Below, in pieces: positions 36,357 through 45,441 of a stretch of DNA of 64,000 nt. Every line of letters begins with the position of its first letter. Positions within the stretch are counted from its first letter, which is position 1. A model generated the notes under the pieces. It was not told the DNA's origin, did not search any database, and saw only the letters and a program-made list of their open reading frames with translations. The position numbers were made by a program, and so were the translations under genes. The stretch is from Leptotrichia sp. OH3620_COT-345 (GTDB lineage Bacteria; Fusobacteriota; Fusobacteriia; Fusobacteriales; Leptotrichiaceae). Location: the NCBI RefSeq assembly GCF_003932895.1, contig NZ_RQYW01000001.1:1-64000 (forward strand), given 5' to 3'.

Positions 36357-37199
36357 ATGAAGAAAAATAAAAAAATGGGCTTATGGAGTACGGTTATCTG
36401 GAATTTGACACTGTTCGGTATCGTAATAATTTTATTTATATACTTTTTATTAAGATATATAAATAAAGGATTGAATACTCCGGAAGAATATATTTTTCTT
36501 ATAGTAATAGGATTATTTATCATAGCAAATATAAATCCGACATTTAAAAACATTAAAAAAATTTATTTATATTATAAAGAAGAAAGAGAAGAAATATTTA
36601 TATGTGAGTGCAGTTTTATGAAAATGTATCAAAAATTAAGCCTGAGAAGGATGTTTTTAGCATTGATACTTCCTTTAGCAATGATTTTAGCTACTCTATT
36701 AACATTCCTTATTTTCGCTAATCAAATATTTTCCCGAAGAGAAATGCTTCATTCTTGGACTTTTATATTTTCAATTATTCCGAAAGATTTTTTTATGGTT
36801 ATTATTATCTTATCTTTTTTCCTGTTTTTAAAAATTTATTTGATACAGAAATATAATATAGAACTTCTTTTTAAAATTTATGATACAGCTACACAAGAAG
36901 AAATAGAGATTTTAGACAGTATACAGGAAAAACGACATGGATATGTCTTTACTAAAAATTTTCTAATAAACTGGGACGGCTTTCTCAATATAATTCCACT
37001 GAAAGAGATAAAAGAAATAAAATACATAAAATATTTTTATCTGGTAGTATATGGAACAAGACTAAGAATTAAATCTGATAAAAAATATACAATATGGGCT
37101 CATGGACCATCTGAAGATGAATGGATAGAAAGAGGCTTTTTATCACCTCAGAAAAAATCCGGAAAAAGTATTAATATGGATATAAACATACCTATGTAA
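36357..37199 (+). CDS. Hypothetical membrane protein (280 aa), YcxB/PH-like C-terminus
   Basis: Four hydrophobic segments (about 12-32, 44-60, 98-122 and 138-162) are followed by a C-terminal soluble domain. There, HGYVFTKNFLINWDGFLNIIPLKEIKEI has the strand/turn pattern of YcxB and PH-like domains. It is preceded by TCAGGAGGT. No catalytic residues are apparent. It is similar in plan, though not obviously in sequence, to the preceding gene, suggesting one functional set. Confidence 0.65.
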   Translation: MKKNKKMGLWSTVIWNLTLFGIVIILFIYFLLRYINKGLNTPEEYIFLIVIGLFIIANINPTFKNIKKIYLYYKEEREEIFICECSFMKMYQKLSLRRMFLALILPLAMILATLLTFLIFANQIFSRREMLHSWTFIFSIIPKDFFMVIIILSFFLFLKIYLIQKYNIELLFKIYDTATQEEIEILDSIQEKRHGYVFTKNFLINWDGFLNIIPLKEIKEIKYIKYFYLVVYGTRLRIKSDKKYTIWAHGPSEDEWIERGFLSPQKKSGKSINMDINIPM

Positions 37200-37240
37200 A
37201 ATTTAAAAATGAACGTTATTTGTTTTAAGGAGGAAATTAC

Positions 37241-37774
37241 ATGGAAATCTTTACTTCTCAAATCGACTTAATCAGGAAAATGGGATTTAGTAACTGGATC
37301 GGGACTTATCCTGTCAATCCTCTTACTATAGTTACAACAGTGTTAATTATCGGTTTTATAGTTTTAATTGTAAATGCTAAAGTAAAAAAGAATAATGCCA
37401 AAAGAAATAAAGTTGAAGGAGCGGCTCTTGTAATATTAAAAAAGCAAAATTCATTTAATAATGATTTTGCCGAACAGGTAAGAGTAATGGAAGTTAATGG
37501 AAAAAAAGCTGACTGTTTTTTTTATAAAACAAGACCTGCTATCTATTTAGATCCGGGTAAAAATGAATTAATTGTCTATGCGGAATGGGCACAAAGTATC
37601 CAAAAATTTTTTAAAACCAAACCCGAAAAAATAAATCTGAACTTAAATTACAACACGGTATACACTCTTTATTATATAATTGAAACGCAACAATACTTAC
37701 TTTGTAAAGGAGACAGATATGAAAGAGAAAAATGGGAAAATTTTGTTAATAATGATGACCTCATTATCGGATAA
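37241..37774 (+). CDS. Hypothetical single-pass membrane protein (177 aa)
   Basis: One transmembrane helix (about 27-45) anchors a C-terminal domain of about 125 residues. Its pattern (EVNGKKADCFFYKTRPAIYL followed by DPGKNELIVYAEW) resembles beta-sandwich DUF2846-like domains that bind or present small ligands. That similarity is by eye only. It is preceded by AAGGAGG. It is the last plus-strand gene of the orphan run and faces the 160-aa minus-strand gene. Confidence 0.6.
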   Translation: MEIFTSQIDLIRKMGFSNWIGTYPVNPLTIVTTVLIIGFIVLIVNAKVKKNNAKRNKVEGAALVILKKQNSFNNDFAEQVRVMEVNGKKADCFFYKTRPAIYLDPGKNELIVYAEWAQSIQKFFKTKPEKINLNLNYNTVYTLYYIIETQQYLLCKGDRYEREKWENFVNNDDLIIG

Positions 37775-37819
37775 ATTATGCTGTATTATATTCAAAAAAC
37801 TGCTCAACTAACTTAAATT

Positions 37820-37864
37820 AATAAAAAATATCGGAATGTAAAAATTACCTTGATATTTTTTATT
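37820..37864 (-). terminator. Terminator of the 160-aa membrane protein gene
   Basis: AATAAAAAATATC (37820-37832) pairs perfectly over 13 bp with GATATTTTTTATT (37852-37864). The stem is A/T-rich and could serve convergent transcripts from both sides. Confidence 0.75.
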
Positions 37865-37880
37865 AACTCATTAACTATTT

Positions 37881-38363
37881 TTATATATAATATATAAAAA
37901 ATCCGAAAATTACAATTATAAAAATTATATATAAAATAAAGAATATTATGCCTATTATCATAAGAATTAAAGTGTATTTACAGGCTTTTCCATAAGATTC
38001 AAAATATTGTCTCAATTCTTCTCCCTTTTTATTATATTGGAGATTTTCAAGAACCTTTGAAGATTCAAGGAGTTTAAGTCCTATTAAAACAGTCGGAACT
38101 CCCGTTAATAATCCGATTACTGTAAGTGATGCTAAAATACCTGAAATCATATTCAATATACCTGTTATCTTATTAGTCAGTATAATTGTTTTTAAATTTT
38201 TAACTGTAATACTGTCTAAATTAAAAGTAATATTATCGGAATTATTATTTTCCGAATGAAAATTATCATATTTATAAATTGTTTCTTCCGCTTTCTGTAT
38301 CAGTTCATTTGAATCACCTTCTTCATCATTCAGTTTTTTTCTTATATCATCTTCAATATTCAT
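37881..38363 (-). CDS. Hypothetical membrane protein (160 aa)
   Basis: An acidic N-terminal region (MNIEDDIRKKLNDEEGDSNE, to about residue 58) is followed by membrane helices at about 67-98 and a strongly hydrophobic C-terminal helix (about 130-160, IIGIIFFILYIIFIIVIFGFF). The layout, with LKLLESSKVLENL between helices, recalls DUF5362-type membrane proteins, but this is not certain. A decayed copy of its 3' end lies at 33592-33790. An AGAGGTGG site precedes the ATG. Confidence 0.65.
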   Translation of the reverse strand: MNIEDDIRKKLNDEEGDSNELIQKAEETIYKYDNFHSENNNSDNITFNLDSITVKNLKTIILTNKITGILNMISGILASLTVIGLLTGVPTVLIGLKLLESSKVLENLQYNKKGEELRQYFESYGKACKYTLILMIIGIIFFILYIIFIIVIFGFFIYYI

Positions 38364-38629
38364 ACAAATTCCACCTCTTTAATATAATATAATTTATTTT
38401 ACTATATATGAATTTTATAGTCAATAGCTATATTTTTCACGATTTTCTTGAAAAAATACATTTAACCTTTCTTATAAATTTTTAATTAAAAACTAATTCA
38501 AATTTCACTGAAAAGTAAAAATGCCCGTTCACTGTAAAAAATATTTTATTATGCTTATTTTACATATTTTATGGATTGCAAAATTTAAATTCATCGAAAT
38601 AATTAATTATTTAAAAAATATATTATATA

Positions 38630-38638
38630 TGCTATAAT
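38630..38638 (+). promoter_or_regulatory. Extended -10 promoter of the ATP-grasp gene
   Basis: TGCTATAAT with a perfect TATAAT (38633-38638), 33 bases upstream of the ATG. No clear -35 box. Confidence 0.55.
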
Positions 38639-38671
38639 TCATTAATTAAAAAATGAAAGGAGATAAATAGT

Positions 38672-39871
38672 ATGAATTTTGTTTATATTTCACCTCAATT
38701 TCCAAAAACAAACTGGAATTTTTGTGACAGACTTAAACAAAACGGGGTAACGGTATTGGGAATCGCAGATGTATCTTATGATGAATTGGACGAAAAACTG
38801 AAAAATTCTCTAACTGAATATTATAAGGTTTCATCATTGGAAAATTATGATGAAGTACTCAGAGCTGTAGGTTATTTTACTTTTAAATACGGAAAAATAG
38901 ACTGGTTGGAGTCAAATAATGAATATTGGCTGGAACAGGACTCAAAACTCCGTACTGATTTTAATATAAATTCAGGAATAAAGTCCGATGAAATTCTTAA
39001 TATAAAAGAAAAGTCACTTATGAAAAATTCTTATAAAAAAGCTGAAATAGGAACGGCGGCTTATCATATAGTTTCTACATTGAAAGAAGGCAAGAAATTT
39101 ATAGAAAAAGTGGGGTTTCCTGTAGTTGTAAAACCTGATAACGGAGTAGGAGCAAGTAACACTTACAGAATAAAAAATGAAAAAGAATTAAAAAAATTTT
39201 ATGAAAATCTTCCTGACATGAAATATATTATGGAGGAATATGTTTCAGGGGATCTTGTTTCTTATGATGCAATTATAGATGCCGAGGGAAATCCTATTTT
39301 TGAATCGGGAATAACATGGGAACCTACAATTATGGATATTGTAAATGAAGGACTTGATTTGTATTATTATGTAAGAAAGGAACTCCCGAAAAAACTAATT
39401 GATGCAGGAAGAAGAACTGTCAAAGGTTTTGGAGTAAAAAGCCGTTTTATTCATATGGAATTTTTCAAACTTCTTGAAGACAAAAAAGGACTGGGGAAAA
39501 AGGGAGATTATATCGGTCTTGAAGTAAATATGCGACCGGCAGGAGGGTACACTCCTGATATGTATAATTATGCCAATAACACTGATGTATATCAAATATG
39601 GGCAGATATGATAGCATTTGGAAAAATTGTTAATGTTCCTGCCAATAGCGAACTTGAAAAATATTATTGTGTGTACGTAAGCAGAAGAGACAGCAAAAAT
39701 TATATCCATACACACGAAGAAATCATTGAAAAATATAACAGCAATCTTGTGATGTATGAGAGAATGCCTGAACTTTATTCAGCAGCAATGGGAAACAACA
39801 TGTATACTGCAAAATTTTTATCAAAAGAAAAAATGGAAGAATTTGTAGATTTTGTACATAAAATCCAATAA
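38672..39871 (+). CDS. ATP-grasp domain ligase
   Basis: The 399-residue enzyme has a pre-ATP-grasp domain (about 1-110, opening MNFVYISPQFPKTNWNFCDR) and an ATP-grasp fold. Its ATP-binding stretch is GFPVVVKPDNGVGASNTYRI (about 148-167) and the later motif EEYVSGDLVSYDAIID. The Mg-binding region is YIGLEVNMRPAGGYTPDMYN. Family members join a carboxylate to an amine or similar nucleophile through an acyl phosphate. It is followed after 47 bases by an esterase-fold gene, suggesting a two-step module. Substrates are unknown. Confidence 0.82.
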   Translation: MNFVYISPQFPKTNWNFCDRLKQNGVTVLGIADVSYDELDEKLKNSLTEYYKVSSLENYDEVLRAVGYFTFKYGKIDWLESNNEYWLEQDSKLRTDFNINSGIKSDEILNIKEKSLMKNSYKKAEIGTAAYHIVSTLKEGKKFIEKVGFPVVVKPDNGVGASNTYRIKNEKELKKFYENLPDMKYIMEEYVSGDLVSYDAIIDAEGNPIFESGITWEPTIMDIVNEGLDLYYYVRKELPKKLIDAGRRTVKGFGVKSRFIHMEFFKLLEDKKGLGKKGDYIGLEVNMRPAGGYTPDMYNYANNTDVYQIWADMIAFGKIVNVPANSELEKYYCVYVSRRDSKNYIHTHEEIIEKYNSNLVMYERMPELYSAAMGNNMYTAKFLSKEKMEEFVDFVHKIQ

Positions 39872-39918
39872 TATTTTCAAAATAAATATAAAACTAAAGT
39901 TATTAGAAAGGGGCAAAA

Positions 39919-40659
39919 ATGTACACTGAATATAGAAAAGAATACAGCAATTACTTAAATAAAGAAACAGAATTTAAGAGATATGGAAATATTGGAAAAC
40001 CGTGTCTCGTTTTTCCTCCCCAAGATGGGAAATTTCATGATTATGAAGATTTTAAAATGGTTGAAGCATTATCAGAATTCATTGAACAAGGGAAAATACA
40101 GCTTTTCTGTGTAGACAGTATTGACAGTGAAACATGGTCGGATAGGAATGGAAACCCGAGAGCAAGAATTGAAAAACAAGAAAATTGGTTTAAATATATA
40201 TCTGAAGAATTTATTCCGAAAATTCATAATCTGACAGGAAGAAAGGACATTATAGTAACAGGCTGCAGCATGGGCGGTTCTCATGCCGGAATTTTATTTT
40301 TCCGTAGGCCCGATTTATTTGATACTCTTATTTCATTAAGTGGGGCTTATAATCCGTCAATGTTTTTTGGAGATTATATGGATAATCTTATTTATGATAA
40401 TTCTCCCGTTCATTTTCTAAAAAATATGCCGTCAGATCACTATTACCTGGATCTATACAGACAAAAAAACATAATAATCTGTATAGGTCAGGGAGCATGG
40501 GAAGAAGATCTTATACCCGGAAATAAGGAAATGGAAATAATACTTAAAGAAAAAAATGTTCCTGCATGGGTTGATTTTTGGGGATATGATGTAGCTCATG
40601 ATTGGAATTGGTGGCAAGTACAAATAAAATACTTTATAGAAAAAGTGCTCAATAAATAA
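39919..40659 (+). CDS. Esterase-fold alpha/beta hydrolase
   Basis: The 246-residue protein belongs to the putative esterase family (esterase D/antigen 85 type fold). The nucleophile serine is in VTGCSMGGSHAG (about residue 116). The late His in DVAHDWNWWQ and an Asp in the preceding strand complete a plausible triad. No signal peptide is seen. It is preceded by AGAAAGGGGC and lies directly behind the ATP-grasp ligase gene, so it may hydrolyse or transfer the ligase product. Confidence 0.82.
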   Translation: MYTEYRKEYSNYLNKETEFKRYGNIGKPCLVFPPQDGKFHDYEDFKMVEALSEFIEQGKIQLFCVDSIDSETWSDRNGNPRARIEKQENWFKYISEEFIPKIHNLTGRKDIIVTGCSMGGSHAGILFFRRPDLFDTLISLSGAYNPSMFFGDYMDNLIYDNSPVHFLKNMPSDHYYLDLYRQKNIIICIGQGAWEEDLIPGNKEMEIILKEKNVPAWVDFWGYDVAHDWNWWQVQIKYFIEKVLNK

Positions 40660-41101
40660 ATTTTAATATAAAATGATAATAGTTTTATTTATAAAAATAA
40701 TTCAACTTAACGAATTACAGTCACTTTAAAATTTTGATTTTAAGATATTAGAAATAGAGGTTATTCTTTAATTATCAAAATATATAGGTCTATATTAAAA
40801 AGTAGACATATTATTTATTTTATGTTATTATAAATTCAGAAATTTGAATTTAATTGTGAATTATATAAGAAAATCTTAAAAGCATTAACAAATCTTTCAA
40901 TTTGAAAGAAATTGTTGTGCTTTTAATTTTATATGTCTTATAATTTTTTTCAATACTGTTAACTAAATAAATATTTCTCAGTATTATTCAATGAAACTAT
41001 ATTTTTCAAAAAAATTTGAATAATTTAAATGAAAAGTAATCTGATAAATAAAATATAGGCATAATATTAAATAATTATGTTATGGAAAGGAAAATGAAAA
41101 T
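40660..41101. other. Intergenic region with terminator
   Basis: No gene is supportable on either strand between the esterase and ABC exporter genes. Apart from the terminator at 40878-40929, I see only AT-rich sequence. Confidence 0.5.
40878..40929 (+). terminator. Terminator of the ATP-grasp/esterase unit
   Basis: AAAAGC (40878) pairs with GCTTTT (40919), extended inward by AACAA/TTGTT and CTTTC/GAAAG with a few mismatches around an AATTT loop. It runs into TTTTAATTTT. It is 220 bases past the esterase stop codon. Confidence 0.75.
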
Positions 41102-42835
41102 ATGTTGAAAAAATTATTTTCATATGTAGGAGAATATAAAAAAGCATCAATTTTATCCCCGTTATTCATTTCAGTGGAAGTTATGCTGGAGATATTAATT
41201 CCGTTCCTGATGTCATCAATAATAGATGACGGACTTAGTAAAGGAAATATGAAACATATATATTTTATAGGATTTATAACTTTTATAGTAGCTATAATAT
41301 CCCTTTTTGCAGGATTTGTTGCCGGAAGATATGCCGCAAAAGCTTCAGCAGGATTTGCAAAAAATATAAGACAGGCAGTTTTTTACAAAATACAGGAATT
41401 TTCCTTTGGAAATATAGACAAATTTTCTACCGCAGGACTTATAACAAGATTTACCACAGATATTGCAAATTTACAAATTTCATATCAAATGATTCTGAGA
41501 ATTTTTGTCAGAGCTCCCTTAATGCTTATTTTTGCAATAATGATGACCATTTACATAAATGCAGGATTATCTCTTATATTTCTCGGAGCAGCCGCAATTT
41601 TAGGAATCGTAATGATTGTAGTTATTTTTAAAGTGTATCCTATATTTTCCAATGTAATGAGAAAATATGACAAATTAAATTCCAAATTACGGGAAAATAT
41701 TAACGGAATTAGGGTTGTAAAATCTTACGTAAGAGAAAGTCATGAAACAAATGAATTTAAAAAATCTACAAGTGAACTAAAAAATATGCTATTAAGTGCA
41801 GAAAAAATTACAATATTTGTTTCTCCTGCAATGTTATTCTGTATGTATTCATGTATTATTCTACTTTCATGGTTCGGATCAAAAATGATAGTTATAGGAA
41901 ATTTAACTACAGGACAACTTATGAGCTTATTTTCATATACTTCCAATATACTCATAAGTATACTTATGGTAGCAATGATAATTGTAAGACTGAGTATTTC
42001 AAAAGCTTCCGGGAAGCGTATAGTGGAAGTATTAAATGAAGATCCTGCTATAAAAAATATTGAAAACCCTGTATTTGAAGTAAAAGACGGTTCAATTTTA
42101 TTTAAGAATGTAAATTTCAGCTATAGTAACAATTCGGAAGTATTAAACCTTGAAAATATAAATTTGAATATAAAGCAAGGAGAAACTGTCGGAATAATAG
42201 GAGGAACAGGAAGTGCCAAATCCGCTCTTGTTCAGCTTATTCCAAGATTATACGATGTTCTTAGCGGTAAAGTGAAAGTAGGAGGAACAGATGTAAGAAA
42301 ATACGATATAAAAACTTTAAGAGATAATGTAGCCATAGTATTACAGAAAAATGTACTATTTTCAGGTACTATAAAAGAAAATCTTTTATGGGGTAACAAA
42401 AAAGCAACGGAAGAAGAAATTGTAAATGCATGCCGTCTTGCTCAGGCAGATGAATTTATTCAAAAATTTCCCGATAAATACAATACTCATATAGAACAGA
42501 ACGGTTCCAATGTTTCGGGAGGACAGAAACAACGTTTATGTATAGCCAGAGCCTTACTTAAAAAGCCTAAAATACTTATTCTGGACGATTCTACAAGTGC
42601 AGTTGATACAAAAACGGATAAATTAATAAGGGAAGCCTTCAAAAATAATATTCCCCATATTACAAAAATTATTATTGCCCAGAGGATTTCTTCAATTAAA
42701 GATGCTGATAAAATTATAGTTCTGGATGATGGAAAAATAGTCAATATGGGAACTCATGAAGAATTAATGATATCAAGCAAAATATATAAAGAAGTGTTAG
42801 ATTCTCAAAAAGAAGGAGGAAGCGGAAATGAGTAG
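41102..42835 (+). CDS. Heterodimeric ABC exporter subunit with degenerate ATP site
   Basis: The 577-residue half-exporter has six membrane helices (about 15-320) and a nucleotide-binding domain (about 335-577). Three positions differ from consensus: Walker A reads GGTGSAKS (Ala for the last Gly, about 367-374), the Walker B Glu is Asp (LILDDSTSAVD), and the switch His is Gln (IIAQRISS). The signature VSGGQKQRLCIARA is intact. This is the pattern of the degenerate-site subunit in TM287/288- and BmrCD-type multidrug exporters. It overlaps the partner gene by 8 bases. Confidence 0.88.
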   Translation: MLKKLFSYVGEYKKASILSPLFISVEVMLEILIPFLMSSIIDDGLSKGNMKHIYFIGFITFIVAIISLFAGFVAGRYAAKASAGFAKNIRQAVFYKIQEFSFGNIDKFSTAGLITRFTTDIANLQISYQMILRIFVRAPLMLIFAIMMTIYINAGLSLIFLGAAAILGIVMIVVIFKVYPIFSNVMRKYDKLNSKLRENINGIRVVKSYVRESHETNEFKKSTSELKNMLLSAEKITIFVSPAMLFCMYSCIILLSWFGSKMIVIGNLTTGQLMSLFSYTSNILISILMVAMIIVRLSISKASGKRIVEVLNEDPAIKNIENPVFEVKDGSILFKNVNFSYSNNSEVLNLENINLNIKQGETVGIIGGTGSAKSALVQLIPRLYDVLSGKVKVGGTDVRKYDIKTLRDNVAIVLQKNVLFSGTIKENLLWGNKKATEEEIVNACRLAQADEFIQKFPDKYNTHIEQNGSNVSGGQKQRLCIARALLKKPKILILDDSTSAVDTKTDKLIREAFKNNIPHITKIIIAQRISSIKDADKIIVLDDGKIVNMGTHEELMISSKIYKEVLDSQKEGGSGNE

Positions 42836-44714
42836 AACTGACAAAAAAATGAATAAAGTAAAATCTTTCAAAGCTCTTCTGCTTTTAATAAAATATATGT
42901 TCAGATTATATAAATTTCATTTTATCGCCATACTTATATTCATATTTCTGAACTCTTTATGCATGGTCAGAGGAACTCTTTATATAAAACGGCTTATTGA
43001 CGGTTATATTGTTCCAAATATAGGAAACCCCGATATCAGTTATACTCCTTTATTAAAAATCATTTTTTCAATGATAATAACATATTTAGCAGGAATAGGA
43101 TTCAGCTATTTTACAGGAAGACTTATGATAGTTACTGCTCAAGGCACATTAAAACAGTTGAGAGATGATGTATTTTCTCATATGGAAAAATTTCCGATAA
43201 AATATTTTGATACTCATGCTCATGGAGATATAATGAGTATCTATTCAAGTGATATTGATGCATTAAGGGATATGATCACAGAAAGTCTTACACAGATAAT
43301 ATCAGCAGCAGTAACTATTTTAAGTGTGTTAATTTCAATGTTTTTATTAAATATTCCTTTAACGATTTTTGCTATTTTTATGGTAATCCTCATAATTACA
43401 GTTACAAAAATAATTTCAGGAAAAAGCGGAAAAAATTTCAGGAAACAACAACAGAATATAGGTATTACAAATGGTTATATAAAAGAAATGCTTGAAGGTC
43501 TGAAAGTAGTCAAAGTTTTTTCTTATGAGGAGGAAATAAAAAAGAAATTTGACATTATAAATGAAAGCGTATTCATAAGTTCAAATAACGCGAATAAATA
43601 TGCAAATATTTTAGCTCCTATTGTAAGTAATTTGGGGAATATAAATTTTGTACTTACTGCTTCAATAGGATCATTTTTAGCTCTTTCAGGTATAGGAAAA
43701 TTTACTTTAGGAGGACTTGCTTCATTTTTACAGTTTACAAAAACATTAAATCAGCCTATAGCACAAACAACTCATCAAATAAATTCCGTTATGTTGGCTG
43801 CAGCGGGAGCTCAAAGAGTGTTTGATCTGCTCAATGAAGAACCTGAATCTGATGAAGGAAATGTCACTCTTGTAAATGCAGAATATGATGAAAAAAACAA
43901 TATTATGGAAGTTGACAGACATACCGGTGTATGGGCATGGAAATATCCTCATAAAAATGGTAATACGACATACAAAAGACTTCTTGGAAATGTTGTATTT
44001 GAAAATGTGAAATTCGGTTATAATAATGAAAGAATTATTTTGCATGATATAAATTTATATGCCGAACCGGGTCAGAAAATAGCCTTTGTAGGTGCAACCG
44101 GAGCCGGAAAAACTACTATTACTAATCTTATAAACAGATTTTATGATATTCAGAGCGGAAAAATAAAATATGACGATATAGACATTAAAAAAATTAAAAA
44201 ATCTGATTTAAGAAAATCACTTGGAATAGTATTACAGGATATTCATTTATTTTCAGGGACAGTTTCAGATAATATAAAGTACGGAAAACCTAATGCTTCC
44301 CAAGAGGAAGTAGTTGCAGCGGCAAAACTTGCAAATGCTCATAATTTTATAAAACATCTCCCTGAAGGATATGACACATATCTGAATAATGGAGGAGCAA
44401 ATCTCTCCCAAGGTCAAAGGCAATTGCTTTCAATAGCAAGAGCGGCAATAGTTGATCCTCCTGTGCTTATACTGGATGAGGCTACATCAAGTATAGATAC
44501 GAGAACTGAAAAAATAGTTCAGGAAGGAATGGATAAATTGATGAAAGGTAGAACTGTATTTGTAATAGCACATAGACTTTCTACAATAAAAAATTCTGAC
44601 GTAATAATGGTTCTTGAACAAGGAAGAATAATTGAAAGAGGAAATCATGAAGAACTTCTAAAACAGAAAGGAGCTTACTATCAACTTTACACGGGAGGAT
44701 TTAACACTGAATAA
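42828..44714 (+). CDS. Heterodimeric ABC exporter subunit with catalytic Walker B
   Basis: The 628-residue partner has six membrane helices (about 25-340) and a complete catalytic set in its ATPase domain: Walker A GATGAGKTT, Walker B LILDEATSSID and switch His in IAHRLST. The signature LSQGQRQLLSIARA is a common variant. A short insertion before the nucleotide-binding domain (about 345-390) contains HTGVWAWKYPHKNG, usual for this subfamily. ATG at 42828 follows GAAGGAGGAAG and overlaps the previous gene. Together they should export lipophilic drugs or lipids; the cargo is not identified. Confidence 0.88.
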   Translation: MSRTDKKMNKVKSFKALLLLIKYMFRLYKFHFIAILIFIFLNSLCMVRGTLYIKRLIDGYIVPNIGNPDISYTPLLKIIFSMIITYLAGIGFSYFTGRLMIVTAQGTLKQLRDDVFSHMEKFPIKYFDTHAHGDIMSIYSSDIDALRDMITESLTQIISAAVTILSVLISMFLLNIPLTIFAIFMVILIITVTKIISGKSGKNFRKQQQNIGITNGYIKEMLEGLKVVKVFSYEEEIKKKFDIINESVFISSNNANKYANILAPIVSNLGNINFVLTASIGSFLALSGIGKFTLGGLASFLQFTKTLNQPIAQTTHQINSVMLAAAGAQRVFDLLNEEPESDEGNVTLVNAEYDEKNNIMEVDRHTGVWAWKYPHKNGNTTYKRLLGNVVFENVKFGYNNERIILHDINLYAEPGQKIAFVGATGAGKTTITNLINRFYDIQSGKIKYDDIDIKKIKKSDLRKSLGIVLQDIHLFSGTVSDNIKYGKPNASQEEVVAAAKLANAHNFIKHLPEGYDTYLNNGGANLSQGQRQLLSIARAAIVDPPVLILDEATSSIDTRTEKIVQEGMDKLMKGRTVFVIAHRLSTIKNSDVIMVLEQGRIIERGNHEELLKQKGAYYQLYTGGFNTE

Positions 44715-44785
44715 AACATAAAAGCATATTAGAAATTTATGTATTTTTCAAATCAATTATAACAAAACTTTATGAAAGGATTATA

Positions 44786-45382
44786 ATGCTATCGAAAAGT
44801 AAAAAAATATTGAAAATTATGTTTATTTTATTTTTAATACTCTTTGTTTTTATACAGTTTCTTATTATTTCAGGAATGAAAGATGAGAGTAATGAAAAAG
44901 TTGATTATGTCGTAATTTTAGGAGGAAGAGTTTACGGAAATGTTCCTTCCGCCTCTTTGAAAGAACGAATAAAAACAGCAGCGGAATATTTAAAGAAACA
45001 TCCTGAGGTTAAAGCGGTCGCTTCAGGGGGAAAAGGAAAAGGGGAAGATATTTCAGAAGCTGAAGTAATAAAAAAAGAATTAATTAAAAGAGGAATAAAT
45101 GAAAACAGTATTTTATCTGAAGATAAATCCCGTACAACTGTGGAAAATTTAAAATTCAGTATAAAAAAAATAAATTCAACTGAAAATAAAAATGGAAATT
45201 TTAAAATACTTATCGTAACTAACGAATATCATTTATACAGGGCAAAAAAAATTGCTGAAAAATTAGGAATTAAAGCCTATGGTCTGAGTGCCAAAACTCC
45301 TTTAATTTCTGTTCCGAAATCTCATATAAGGGAATTTGCAGCAATAATAAAATATTATTTTAAAAAAAATAATATAAAATAA
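44786..45382 (+). CDS. YdcF/SanA family membrane-anchored protein (DUF218)
   Basis: The 198-residue protein has one N-terminal transmembrane helix (about 8-30) followed by the DUF218 domain. It shows VDYVVILGGRVYGNVPS, a nucleotide-like glycine loop VKAVASGGKGKGEDISEA, the ENSILSEDKSRTTVENL motif and TNEYHLYRAKKIAEKLG. Family members are linked to envelope integrity (SanA, vancomycin sensitivity), but the reaction is unknown. It follows the ABC exporter after 71 bases and has a GAAAGGA site. Confidence 0.82.
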   Translation: MLSKSKKILKIMFILFLILFVFIQFLIISGMKDESNEKVDYVVILGGRVYGNVPSASLKERIKTAAEYLKKHPEVKAVASGGKGKGEDISEAEVIKKELIKRGINENSILSEDKSRTTVENLKFSIKKINSTENKNGNFKILIVTNEYHLYRAKKIAEKLGIKAYGLSAKTPLISVPKSHIREFAAIIKYYFKKNNIK

Positions 45383-45393
45383 TAAAATATTTG

Positions 45394-45402
45394 TGGTATA
45401 AT
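45394..45402 (+). promoter_or_regulatory. Extended -10 promoter of the 175-aa secreted protein gene
   Basis: TGGTATAAT with a perfect TATAAT (45397-45402), 40 bases upstream of the ATG. Confidence 0.5.
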
Positions 45403-45441
45403 AATATTATAAAATAAATTTGGAAAATAAGAGGGAAAATA

